In this document: piece by piece, positions 1-10,200 of the stretch
Numbering within the stretch: position 1 is the first letter of the stretch
Layout of the letters: every line of letters begins with the position of its first letter
Origin: Clostridiales bacterium FE2011
GTDB lineage: Bacteria > Bacillota > Clostridia > Christensenellales > Aristaeellaceae
Assembly: GCA_017569305.1 (NCBI GenBank)
Contig: CP069418.1
Coordinates: 3,162,001 to 3,226,000, forward strand
Reading direction: 5' to 3'
DNA length: 64,000 nt
Translations under genes and position numbers: made by a program
The notes under the pieces: generated by a model
Told to the model about the DNA's origin: nothing
Seen by the model: the letters and a program-made list of their open reading frames with translations, nothing else
The model's database searches: none

Positions 1-72
1 GATTTGTATGCTGGAAAAAACAATCAACAAAACAGAAAACTGAGGAAAATGAAACAGATGTACGCAAAAGCG

Positions 73-101
73 TTGACAACTATTGGAAACACGCCTATAA
101 T
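73..101 (+). promoter_or_regulatory. Consensus sigma-A promoter for the pilin gene
   Basis: TTGACA at 73-78 and TATAAT at 96-101 are separated by 17 bp, a perfect match to the housekeeping consensus. Transcription would start near 108, leaving a leader of about 108 nt before the pilin start codon. Bases 1-72 hold no gene that I can support. Confidence 0.85.
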
Positions 102-215
102 TACATCACAATAGAGAGCCTGTATACTATGTTACCGAATAACGGAAATCCATAAACAGTATTAGTTTGGTTAATCCGCTTAATAGCCAAAATAATGAAT
201 GAGGGGATGCTGAAA

Positions 216-1685
216 ATGAAAAAACTGTTTGCTTTGATGCTGGCGCTGGCTCTGATGCTGACGGTAGTATGTGCCTTCGCAGAAAATGGTGGAGGAGAAG
301 GCGGCGGAGAAACCGGAGGAGAGACGACAACCGGTACGAAGACAACCCCGAGCATTACGATTACCACCACTTCAAAAGATTCAGAAGCCGCAGTGGATAC
401 GACGGCATATACGTGGTACCGGATCCTGGAAGCTGATATCGGATCTGATCCGGAAAGCAACGGTGTCAGCCAGTCCGGCGGTGCGGTATCCTATCATACG
501 GACAGTGCGACCAAGGCAGAAGCCCTTGCAAACTGCGGCGTGTTTAAAGTGACGCGTGTCGGCGATTCCGACAGATGGTATGTGGAACTGAAAACGCCGG
601 ATACCACCACGGGGGCCGATATTGCAGCTGCAATTGCAACGATTGATCTGAGTCTTTTCCCCACAGGAACCTTCAGCCAGACGGCAGTTGCCGGAACCGC
701 TACCAGTGGGGATCTGGCTCCCGGTTATTACTATGTCAAATCCACGGCCGGTAAAAATGTGGCTGTGCAGACACTGACCGCGGTGGAAATTGAAGAAAAG
801 AACGAGTTCCCGACCGTGGAAAAAGAAGTCGATGAGAGTGACGAAAATGCCCAGATCGGCGATGAGATTACTTTTACCATTAAAGTAAAAGTTCCGTCCA
901 CGGCCAATGATCAGATTGTACTGACAGATACCATGAGCGCAGGCCTGAGCTATAAGTCCGTTGATTCTGTGAAAATGGGCGGAGGAGACGTAGCTGCCAG
1001 CAATTATACGGTTGCGGCCACGACTGACGGGTTTACCCTTACTTTGCCCAAGGCTTTGGTTGTATCTGCTGCTGAAGCGGCAGAACAAGATACCACCAAA
1101 GTTACAGAGTTTGAGATTGTATGTACGGCTGTACTTGACGGAGATGCCCAGACTGCCAATCCTGAAACGAACTCTGTGACCCTGGACTATGGCGAGCATT
1201 ATACAACGAAGCCCAAGACAGCGGAAGTCAAAACCTACGACTTTAAGTTTAACAAGGTCGATGGATCTACAGGCGATCAGCTGGCGGGTGCGGAGTTCCA
1301 GTTCCTGCTGGACGGAAATCCCATGAATCTGATTGAAGTGACACCTGGTGAAGTATACCGGATCGCACTGCCGAATGAAGAGGGCAGGACACAGACGATA
1401 ACAACCATCGGAAAGACTGTACGGATCTATGGCCTGGATACCGACGTGCAAGCCTACAGTCTGCAGGAAACAAAGGCGCCTACCGGCGGTTACAACATCC
1501 TGAAAGCTCCCGTTGAAGTAAAACCCAAAGACGGATCTTTCGGAGAAACAGACGTCAAGAACAATGAAGGCTCTGTTCTTCCCAGTACCGGTGGTTCCGG
1601 CACCACGATCTTCTATGTGATCGGCGGACTGCTGATCATCGGCGCGGGTGTGGTGCTGGTGGCCCGCCGCAAGGCACACGAATAA
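216..1685 (+). CDS. Sortase-anchored isopeptide pilin subunit (LPSTG)
   Basis: Predicted surface pilin or fimbrial shaft protein of 489 residues. Residues 1-22 form a signal peptide (two Lys, then a Leu/Ala/Met-rich core ending CAFA). A Gly/Thr-rich stretch follows. The segment from about residue 200 to 340 resembles the fimbrial isopeptide-formation D2 domain, and about 340-440 a SpaA/prealbumin-like domain with the typical FNKVD start and the SLQETKAP E-box. The C-terminus is a full sorting signal: LPSTG at 455-459, a hydrophobic segment and a basic tail. A Lys in EEKNEFP near residue 196 could be the pilin-motif lysine used for polymerisation (inference). I chose the ATG at 216 because GAGGGG lies about 9 nt upstream; in-frame ATGs at 195 and 207 have no good ribosome site. 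The class C sortase two genes downstream is its likely assembly enzyme. Confidence 0.88.
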   Translation: MKKLFALMLALALMLTVVCAFAENGGGEGGGETGGETTTGTKTTPSITITTTSKDSEAAVDTTAYTWYRILEADIGSDPESNGVSQSGGAVSYHTDSATKAEALANCGVFKVTRVGDSDRWYVELKTPDTTTGADIAAAIATIDLSLFPTGTFSQTAVAGTATSGDLAPGYYYVKSTAGKNVAVQTLTAVEIEEKNEFPTVEKEVDESDENAQIGDEITFTIKVKVPSTANDQIVLTDTMSAGLSYKSVDSVKMGGGDVAASNYTVAATTDGFTLTLPKALVVSAAEAAEQDTTKVTEFEIVCTAVLDGDAQTANPETNSVTLDYGEHYTTKPKTAEVKTYDFKFNKVDGSTGDQLAGAEFQFLLDGNPMNLIEVTPGEVYRIALPNEEGRTQTITTIGKTVRIYGLDTDVQAYSLQETKAPTGGYNILKAPVEVKPKDGSFGETDVKNNEGSVLPSTGGSGTTIFYVIGGLLIIGAGVVLVARRKAHE

Positions 1686-1698
1686 TACATATCGATTC

Positions 1699-1733
1699 GA
1701 AAGGCCCGGACTCTTCAGAGTTCGGGCTTTTCT
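1699..1733 (+). terminator. Rho-independent terminator after the pilin gene
   Basis: A GC-rich stem (GCCCGGACTC pairing with GAGTTCGGGC through a TTCA loop) is followed by TTTT. It lies 13 bp after the pilin stop codon. Confidence 0.85.
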
Positions 1734-1775
1734 CAATGCACAATGTACAATGCATAATGCATAATGATTGAATGA
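1734..1775. repeat. Unpaired heptanucleotide array (TAATGCA variant)
   Basis: Five to six degenerate 7-bp units (CAATGCA, CAATGTA, CAATGCA, TAATGCA, TAATGAT) stand directly after the pilin terminator. I see no inverted partner nearby. It belongs to the same spacer-repeat family as the arrays at 19808, 31486, 51556 and 59239. Confidence 0.7.
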
Positions 1776-1807
1776 CAGAAAAGGGAATATCGTACTAAAA
1801 GCTTGTA

Positions 1808-1817
1808 CAAACGTTTG
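1808..1817. promoter_or_regulatory. LacI/CcpA-type operator in front of the GH5 gene
   Basis: CAAACGTTTG is a perfect 10-bp palindrome with the central CG typical of LacI-family operators and partial agreement with the catabolite-responsive element consensus. It ends 1 bp before the -35 hexamer of the GH5 promoter. A second AAACGTTT site lies before the GH94 phosphorylase gene, which suggests a shared regulator. Confidence 0.6.
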
Positions 1818-1818
1818 C

Positions 1819-1847
1819 TTGAAGAGGATGCGTTCTTTGCGTATAAT
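1819..1847 (+). promoter_or_regulatory. Promoter of the GH5-sortase genes
   Basis: TTGAAG at 1819-1824 and TATAAT at 1842-1847 are 17 bp apart. Transcription would start near 1854, giving a short leader before the ATG at 1890. Confidence 0.7.
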
Positions 1848-1889
1848 AACAGCAGAACGAAAACCTTTACAGGGGAGGAACATACAAGA

Positions 1890-3107
1890 ATGCGGAAGAA
1901 GACGATTACGGCCCTGCTGCTGGCACTCTGCCTGATGATCAGCGCTGCTGCCGGCCTGGCTGAACCGCCGGTACAGACCGAAGGGATTATCATCCCCGTG
2001 GTAGACGATCTGAAAAAGTTTGAGATCCCGGACAATGATGCCATGGCGTTCCTGAAGGATATGAAATGCGGATGGAACCTGGGCAATACCTTTGACGCGT
2101 TCAACGGGTACAGCCTGCACGCAAAAGGCACAGCAATGGAAACCAGCTGGGTGGGTGCAAAAACCACGCCGGAACTGATCGAGGCCATCAAGGAAGCGGG
2201 CTTCAATACCATCCGGATACCGGTGAGCTGGCATAACCATGTGGACGAAAACAACATCATCGACGCGGACTGGCTTGCGCGGGTAAAAGAAGTGGCGGGC
2301 TGGGCCCTGAACCAGGGGATGTATGTGATTGTCAACACGCATCATGACAACGATGTAAAATACTACTATCCGGATACTGTACATTATGCCCGTTCCGAAG
2401 AGTATCTTTCGGCAATCTGGACACAGATGGCTGAAGCTTTCAAGGACTGCGATGATCATCTGATCCTGGAATCCCTGAACGAGCCGCGGCTGGTGGGAAC
2501 CATGTATGAATGGAATTGGAACAACAGTGTTTCAGACTGCCGGCTGTCCGCCAAATACATCAACCAGCTGAACCAGAAATTTGTGGACATCGTCCGCGGA
2601 TCCGGCGGGAACAACGCCACACGCTACCTGGCGGTGCCTGCTTACTGCGCTTCCCCCTGGAATGCAGCGGACCAGGCGTTCCAGCTGCCGGAGGATATAG
2701 CGGACAACCGGATTATCGTAGCAGCGCATGCCTATACGCCTTACAATTTTGCCCTGAACCTCCAGAGTAAAGACCGCACGTTTGATATTGAAAAAGACCA
2801 GAACAAGAAAGGCGAAATCGCCAGCTTTATGAATGCCCTGTATAACCGTTTTATCAAGAACGGTATCCCGGTGATGATGGATGAATTCGGCGCCCTGGAT
2901 AAGGACGGAAACCTGCAGGACCGGGTCAACTTTACATCGTATTATGTGGCTTCGGCCAGTGCCCGGGGCATTACATGCGTATGGTGGGACAACCACGGCT
3001 TTACGGGCGACGGGGAACGGTTCGGCCTGATCCGGCGCAATACGCTGAATTGGGTTTATCCGGACATTGCCCTGGCGATCCAGGAAAACTGCCTGTATAA
3101 CCGGTAA
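1890..3107 (+). CDS. Secreted GH5 family endo-glucanase (cellulase-type)
   Basis: Secreted glycoside hydrolase of 405 residues, expected to cut beta-1,4-glucan or a related beta-glycan outside the cell. Residues 1-24 form a signal peptide. The GH5 signature is clear: NLGNTFD near residue 63, the LNEP motif with acid/base Glu198, and DEFG with nucleophile Glu332. Almost the whole mature protein is the TIM-barrel; I see no carbohydrate-binding module, dockerin or LPxTG signal, so it is probably released. The ATG at 1890 follows AGGGGAGGAA by 9 nt and starts a proper signal peptide; an in-frame ATG at 1803 would put 29 extra residues in front. The gene sits between a pilin and a sortase, an odd place for a cellulase. 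The exact substrate (cellulose, mixed-linkage glucan, mannan) cannot be read from the sequence. Confidence 0.88.
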   Translation: MRKKTITALLLALCLMISAAAGLAEPPVQTEGIIIPVVDDLKKFEIPDNDAMAFLKDMKCGWNLGNTFDAFNGYSLHAKGTAMETSWVGAKTTPELIEAIKEAGFNTIRIPVSWHNHVDENNIIDADWLARVKEVAGWALNQGMYVIVNTHHDNDVKYYYPDTVHYARSEEYLSAIWTQMAEAFKDCDDHLILESLNEPRLVGTMYEWNWNNSVSDCRLSAKYINQLNQKFVDIVRGSGGNNATRYLAVPAYCASPWNAADQAFQLPEDIADNRIIVAAHAYTPYNFALNLQSKDRTFDIEKDQNKKGEIASFMNALYNRFIKNGIPVMMDEFGALDKDGNLQDRVNFTSYYVASASARGITCVWWDNHGFTGDGERFGLIRRNTLNWVYPDIALAIQENCLYNR

Positions 3108-3123
3108 GAAAGAAAACAAAGGT

Positions 3124-4038
3124 ATGAAAACAAAGGGAAGGCCTCCGGCAGGCGGAGCCGGGAAGAAAAAGAAACATCGGGTGTCCAATGCGATCCTGGT
3201 GCTGATTTTGCTTGCCGGCGTCGCCATTGCGGGTTATCCTGCATTCAGTGATTACTGGAACAGTATGCACCAGACCCGCGCTATCCAGGGCTACGCGGAA
3301 CGCGTTGCTGAGCTGGATAATGAGGAATACATTGCGGTCTGGGAGTCGGCGCTGGATTACAACCGGAGGCTGGCGGAAGATCCGAATCCCTGGGCGATGA
3401 CCGACGAAGAAATAGACGACTATGAGCGTCAGCTTAACGTGGACGGAACAGGGAATATGGGTTTTGTTTCCATTCCACGGATTGACGTAAACCTGCCGGT
3501 GTATCACGGAACGAGCGACGCGGTGCTGCAGACATCTATCGGCCACATTGACGGAACCTCGCTTCCGGCGGGCAGTGTGCATCCGGATGAAGAGGATTAC
3601 AGCAAGGTGGAGTTCGCCTCCCACAGCGTGCTGAGCGGTCACCGCGGCCTGCCCAGCGCCAAACTGTTCAGCGACCTGGACGCAATGGAGGTAGGTGACG
3701 TGTTCTACCTGAACATCCTGGACCAGACACTGACCTACCAGGTAGACAAGATTACGGTTATCCTTCCGGAGGACAGCTCCGAGCTGACGCTTTTTCCCGG
3801 CAAGGACTACTGTACCCTGATGACCTGCACCCCTTACGGCATCAATACACACCGGCTGCTGGTGCGCGGCGTCCGGGTGGAAAATGATAAGAAACTGCTG
3901 GATGTACGTGTGACGGCGGACGCCCTGAAGGTTGAGCCGCTGTATGTGGTTCCGTTTATCGCAGGCCCGGTTTTACTGGTGATGATCCTGTGGGTTATCC
4001 TGTTCGCAGGGCGGAAAAAGAAGTCAAGATATTACTGA
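3124..4038 (+). CDS. srtC: Class C sortase (pilus-assembly transpeptidase)
   Basis: Membrane cysteine transpeptidase of 304 residues that should cleave LPxTG-type signals and join pilin subunits. There is a basic N-terminus and a membrane segment at about 20-42, then the sortase barrel with His173 (GHRGLP), Cys235 (TLMTC) and Arg248 (LLVRG), and a second C-terminal membrane segment ending in a basic tail, which is typical of class C. A DPNPW sequence at residues 86-90 matches the lid motif that plugs the active site in pilin sortases. The chosen ATG at 3124 is preceded by AAAGG and lies 16 bp after the GH5 stop codon, so the two genes are probably co-transcribed. Likely substrates are the flanking LPSTG proteins at 216-1685 and 4204-14262. 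Confidence 0.9.
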   Translation: MKTKGRPPAGGAGKKKKHRVSNAILVLILLAGVAIAGYPAFSDYWNSMHQTRAIQGYAERVAELDNEEYIAVWESALDYNRRLAEDPNPWAMTDEEIDDYERQLNVDGTGNMGFVSIPRIDVNLPVYHGTSDAVLQTSIGHIDGTSLPAGSVHPDEEDYSKVEFASHSVLSGHRGLPSAKLFSDLDAMEVGDVFYLNILDQTLTYQVDKITVILPEDSSELTLFPGKDYCTLMTCTPYGINTHRLLVRGVRVENDKKLLDVRVTADALKVEPLYVVPFIAGPVLLVMILWVILFAGRKKKSRYY

Positions 4039-4065
4039 ACGAAAAAAACAATACAAATACTCCTG

Positions 4066-4091
4066 AAAGGCCGGAAATATCCGGCCTTTTT
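4066..4091 (+). terminator. Terminator after the sortase gene
   Basis: AAAGGCCGG pairs with CCGGCCTTTT around a 6-nt loop and ends in a T-run. Confidence 0.88.
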
Positions 4092-4102
4092 AGTACAAAT
4101 TA

Positions 4103-4131
4103 TTGACAAAAACAGGAAAAAGATACATAAT
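4103..4131 (+). promoter_or_regulatory. Promoter of the giant adhesin gene
   Basis: TTGACA at 4103-4108 and CATAAT at 4126-4131 with a 17-bp spacer. It starts 12 bp after the preceding terminator, so the adhesin is a separate transcription unit with a leader of about 65 nt. Confidence 0.82.
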
Positions 4132-4203
4132 AAACATGGCTAACTATGCGATGTAACTAACCTTTCAAAAAGGTTGTAGAATATACAGAAGAAGGTTTGT
4201 TTC

Positions 4204-7200
4204 ATGAATCGGAAGCGTGTTTTCCGGCGCACTGGAACAGGGAGGAGAATATTATCTTTCCTCTTTGCTTTCGTGTGGCTTTTTTCCGCTTCCGATATTT
4301 CTTCATATGCTGAGAACATCATCTATTCCGAACCCGTCACAGCGCCGATCCGGGCGATCGGTACGCCGCAGCCTGACGAGGCTGAGGTGGAGCCGCTCGG
4401 TCTTCCCGAAACGGATGAAAACCCTGCAGAAGCTGACATCCTTCCTGAGAAAGAAACCGGAGAAAATGAAACAGAGCTGACCGAAGAAGAATCCTCAACG
4501 GAGGAAACCGGAGAAGCCCCGGAGACCGAAGAAGGGGATTATGTAAACCAGAACCCGGATAAGCCGGATAATACGGGAGATCCTGCGGGAAAACCGGAAC
4601 AAAACCAGCCGGAAGAAGACGCCGGGAGCAGCGAAACCGAAGCGGACAGTGAAGCAAATCCGCCGGAAGGCGAGCCTGAGGAATTGCCCGATACAGACAC
4701 CGCGGAAGATGAACCGGAAGCTGAACCCGAAGATGAACCGGAAACGGAACGAACCTGGTACGCCGGGAGTCTGACGGCTGAAACAGAAGGCTGCTCAGTT
4801 CGGATTGATTATCCGGTAGAAGCCCATATCGATGAAAACGCCAGCCTTTCCCTGGAAACCGCGAAAGGCGCGGAACTGTACACTGCGCTGAAATCAGCGG
4901 CCAGAGTGATCCGGAATGAAGAAAACGAAACCTGGAAACAGCAGGTGACGGAAGACGGAAACCGGTTCTATGTGCTGAAGATGACCGATCCGGAAGGAAA
5001 CGAAATCCTGCCGGAAGCCGGCATGAACCTGATCTGTGAACAATCTGAAAGCCCTGAAGGCGTGACTTACTTCCTGGCCGGCGACAATGCCCGGATCCTG
5101 GAAGCACAGGACGGTACGCTGCTGATCAGCGATTACCGTATGGAACCCTTTGGATACGCGACTGTTGAGCGGATCCAGACAGGAATTGTCACGCAGGAAT
5201 TCCAGGCTCCGGATTACCTGGTGACGGCTGCGTACGGCCCGGAAGCCGGATTCCCGTCCGATACGGAGATGAAGGTGCGGGAGATCCGCCCGGATACGCC
5301 GGAATACGCGATATACAGCGGCATGACGGAAGAAACGCTGGGTGAGGAATGGAGCGAAATCACCCTGGAACGTTATTTCGATATTACCTTTGTCAGCGGC
5401 GGAAAAGAAGTGGAACCGCAGGCGGAAGTGGACGTGCAGATCGTTTTCAAGGACGTCATTGAACTGACGGAGGAGCATGACGTCCAGGCGGTTCATATTG
5501 AGAATAACGAAGCCAAGGTGATCGAATCCGAGACGGAGTCCAATGAGGACGCCGCCAAACAGAGCCAGGAACTCATCGATACAGTGTCCTTCACAGCAGA
5601 CAGCTTCTCTGTGTACGGCGTCGTGCGGCGCACAAAGATTACGCAGAAAGTGCTGGCAGCAGACGGAAACACCTATGAAATCAGCGTAACCTACGGCCAG
5701 GACGCATCCATCCCGGCGGACGCTGAACTGGTTGTGACGGAGCTGCTGCCCGGAGACGAGCGGTATGCGGAACATCTGCAGCAGGCTGTGAGGGCAGCGC
5801 TTGAACAGTCCGGGGTGGAAATCCCCGCGGAGGATGAAGGCGTCTATATCCGTGAAGACCAGTACGGCCGGTTCTTCGATATCGAGATCCGCTCCGGCGG
5901 GCTGAAGATTGAACCCGAAGGCAATGTGACCGTGAAGATCGGCCTGGCGGACGCTCCGGAAGAGCGGAAAGATGAACTGCTGGTGGTTCACTTTGCGGGA
6001 TCGGAACCGGATATCCTCGGCACAGAAACAGAGACAGAGGGCACGATTCGCTTTGAGACGGATTCCTTCTCTGTATACGGTGTGATTACCATGCCATCCA
6101 GCACGCCACAGAACAACCTGGCTGACCTGGACAGCAGAAGGTTCACCATGAGCCACAATAACCTGTATGTGACCAAAACCATTGATGCGGGTACAACCAA
6201 CCAGTTCCATAAAACCAGAAACGCGAATGAAGCGACCGTCTGGACATTTGAAGCGACGGGTACCGCAGGCGTCTATAATATCTTTACCACCGACGCACAG
6301 GGCAACAAACAGTACATGAATCTGAACCGCCGCGATGGCAGCCGCGCTCACGCGGCCCTGAGCAGTACGCCCATGGGATTCAGGGTTACCCGTGACAATA
6401 ACGGCAGATACGAGATTCAAACAGCTGAACCCCAAAGCAACGTTTTGTTCTACCTGAACGAATTCAACGGCGGAACCGGATTTGCCGGTTGGTATCAGAG
6501 AAATACCGCAGACGATCTTTTTGACCTGCAGTTCATTGATCCCGTGATGGAAAACGGCAAGGAATATATGGTCCTTGTGAAGTATGACGGGAATTACTAC
6601 ATTGTCAACAACGACGCCAGCCTGACACGGGTTGATTATGATGCCGTGAACAACAAGGTGGCGGTTGAAAACCCGATGCTGTGGACTGTTGACGGAGACA
6701 ATCCCAACAAACACATTTACTTCCGGTCGGAAGCATCCGGATATACTTCTGACCAGCTGCCGTCTGACTATTACCGGCGGTACCTGGATCCCAGCCAGCC
6801 CGGCGCCCTGACAGAGGAAAACAGCGACAATGTCAGCGTGGACTGGCATTATAACCAACGGTGGCGGGACGATACGGGAACGTATATTTACCCGGCGACG
6901 GTCAACAGACCGAGCAACGTCGAAAACAACGCCAGCGTGAACTATTACAATCAGCAGGTGTATGAAGGCCAGTGGAACGCCAACAATCACCTGGGCGTTG
7001 AGCTGAACAGCAACGGCGTTCCCGTCCGCCTGGTGGGAGGACAATCCGCGGCTAACGGGGTGGAGATCCTGTTTGCGGATCCAACAGAGGTCAAGGAACC
7101 GATCGCCCGGAACCATTCCGTGAACCATATAGATATCTCCATCGCCGGCGAATCCCGGGTTGCCGTGCCCCTTGCATACGGCACCTATTACTACCAGGAT

Positions 7201-10200
7201 CCGTCTACCGGAGAAATGATCGAATATAACGTTACAACGAATGTTTCCCTGAACCTCAGCACGAAAGTATCCATTAATCCCGAAGACATGAAACACGCCA
7301 CGATCAAGGCATATGACAAGAATAATAATGAGCTGGATGACGCATTCGTTATCACCGGTTATTCCTCCAATGCCCATAACGACGTAAGCGCCGTACAGGT
7401 TCGCGTTGAAGGCCGGTTCAAGGTGGCAACAGTCAATACTGCCTATAACTGGTGGGAAGATACCAACTCCGACCGCATGAAGCGGGAACGCCTGAACAAC
7501 CCGATCACCTATGTTGTTTCGGCCATCAAGAACCAGGACTTCAACATGATTGATCCGGACCGCGGCCAGTTGTATGAAAAAATGGCTGACGGGACGTATA
7601 AACCGCTGTCCCTGAACATGGACGTGGACATGACGGCCAGCTTCACATACTTTGATACCGCCAATGAGTGTCCGCCCGCGCGCTGGAACTATAACCTGTG
7701 GCAGAGCGGCGGCATCATCGACGGCAGCGGCATGGATTTTGTCCTGGGCGGTGATACGGAAGCGGCCAGCACAAGCGTTGTGGCGCTTGAAGTGACAAAG
7801 CAGATTGTGGATGAAAACGGAGTGATGGTCCATCCTGCGGAAAAGATTATCCACAGCGTGGATATCTACGGAAATACCGCGAAGGACGCGAACGGCATGG
7901 TGGCCAATCCCAACATTGTGGCAGAAGTAAACGTCGAACAGTACGGTACGGATTTTACTCCCTCGGGCTATTCGAAAATACATTCCAAGAATATCGCTGT
8001 CGGGCCGAACGGCATGACGATTGTATATGACTATGCCATTAAGCCGGGCATGTACTACGTGACGGAAGACAAAGATACCATTGCACCATCCTTTGTTGAT
8101 ACAGCCGGGGATACGTGGGAATACAAGGAAACATATATCAAAACGGAATACGTCCGCCGCGGCAACAAGTACGACGACAAGACGGTTTATCCGGACATAT
8201 ACCATTTCAGCAAAAACTACACCATGAGCGATCCGGTGTTTGCCGCTGTTCCTGAAGTGGTCGGCACTTTCAAACGTCTGGACAATGTGGAGAAGAAGAA
8301 CGGTATTGTTGAATTCTATATTTATAACGTATACGTCAATACCAGCCATACCACTCTGGAAGTGGAAAAGAAGTGGGCGGAGGGTACCCCGATTCCGGCG
8401 GAAGGCGAGGTTACTTTCGAACTGTATTACGCGAAGCGCCAGAAGACTGATCATGGAGAACCGTTAGCTGCATTGACGCCATGGCCGGATTATGACGAAT
8501 ACCTGCCCGCAACAGGCGATCCGATTTTCGATCCCAAAATCAATACCGTGCTGACCGTGAGTGCCCATGAAGCCGCGCCTGACTGGCTTGTTACCTTCAC
8601 GGGAATGCCCAAGACCTGGCGGGACAGCGAGGGCAACGAATGGGAACTGGACTATTACGCCAGGGAAACCGCGGTGACCGTAAACGGCACCAATATCAGC
8701 AGTCAGTATATCCAGACCATTGTCAAGGAAGACGCCGCACCGGAGGAAGCAGACGTATCAGACGGAAAGGTGACCATTACCAACGCCGCGGCGAAAACCA
8801 ACACAACGGTGAAAAAGACCTGGTCTGATGACGCGGCCCATTATAACGAAGAGACTTTAACCCTGAAGCTTGTCCGCTACAGGAAGGATGCTCCGCCTGA
8901 ACCGGAGGACGGCATCCTGAACATTACGCATATCACCTCCGGCATTCCGGCTTCTCCGCAGCTGCCGGCCGGTTTTAAAGTGTCCTATTCCTATACCGGG
9001 CCTGTCTCCGCTTCCGGTGTTCCTGCCGGCAATTATGAAGTGTCGCCGGGACAGTATACGGTTACCGCAACCGTGACAGACGGTGCTGCGCCTTTTGGCT
9101 ATACCTACAGTTTCACCTCGGATCCGGTTACGGTGAACGTGCCTGAAAACGGCGTTGCAACCGCTGAATTCACAAGCTTCTATTCACAGAACGCAGGAAC
9201 GCTCAATGTTTCTCATATTTCCAACGGACTGCCCAATTCTCCGCAGCTGCCGTCAGGATTTGCTGTGACCTATTCCTGCACCGGAAACGGAACCACCTTT
9301 GATCTGCAGCCGGGAGACAACACGCTTCCCGCCGGCACATATGTTGTGACTGCCAATGTTACAAACGGAGCTCCGCCGTCAGGCTACAGCTATGCCAGCA
9401 CGACGGAACCCATGACTGTTACCGTATACTCGAACGGCACAACGAGAACAGAATTTACCAGCTATTACGGCAGGTTTGTGAAGGTTACTGCAAAGCATAT
9501 CCAGCAGAGGGGTGTTTCCTGGAACATCCAGACAGACGTATACGAGAAGCAGTTTGCGGTAGGAACGATCATTGAGATCGCATACTCAACCAATAACCTC
9601 GATAGTGAGCTTTATATCAACGGCCGGAGGGTGACTACCTTCCGCGGCGAGGGCCGGCATACCTACAGCTATACCCTTCAGCGGGAAGAGGATCTGCTGA
9701 TCGAGGCGCTGGATCCCTGGTTCCCGAACGGATTTACGACCAAGATTACCGTTGAGGCAATCGGCGTTTCCGGCTCCGCGGATATCCTGCCCCGGCAGAC
9801 GGCCGGTCTCAGCAACATCCGGTACACCGCGTCCGCAGGTTTCACATCCGGCGGAAGGGGACTGCGTGCCGCCGGAGTACCGGAAGGATACAATAAGGAT
9901 ACGGACTGGTCGGAAACCATCATCGTGAGCGGATCCGACAACTGGATCAAGGCCGTAGAGGAACTGGATGTCTACGACGAGCACGGACAACCGTATTACT
10001 ACGCGATAGAAGAAGAGAATGTTCCGGAAGGCTATGACGCGGAAGCGGATGTACCGGTGATCGCAACGGACATTGAGAACGCAGAACTGACGGTGGTCAA
10101 TACCTATATCAATCCGACAACAGGCAACCTGATTGTTTCCAAGAAGATCAGCGGTAATGCGGCGGATCTGACCAAAGCCTTCAACTTCACCGTGACGGCA

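Noticed and set aside
4894..8454. Long open frame on the minus strand under the adhesin gene
   Set aside because: It is the antisense of a repetitive GC-rich coding sequence; no ribosome site, no recognisable domain and a His/Val/Ile-rich shadow composition.
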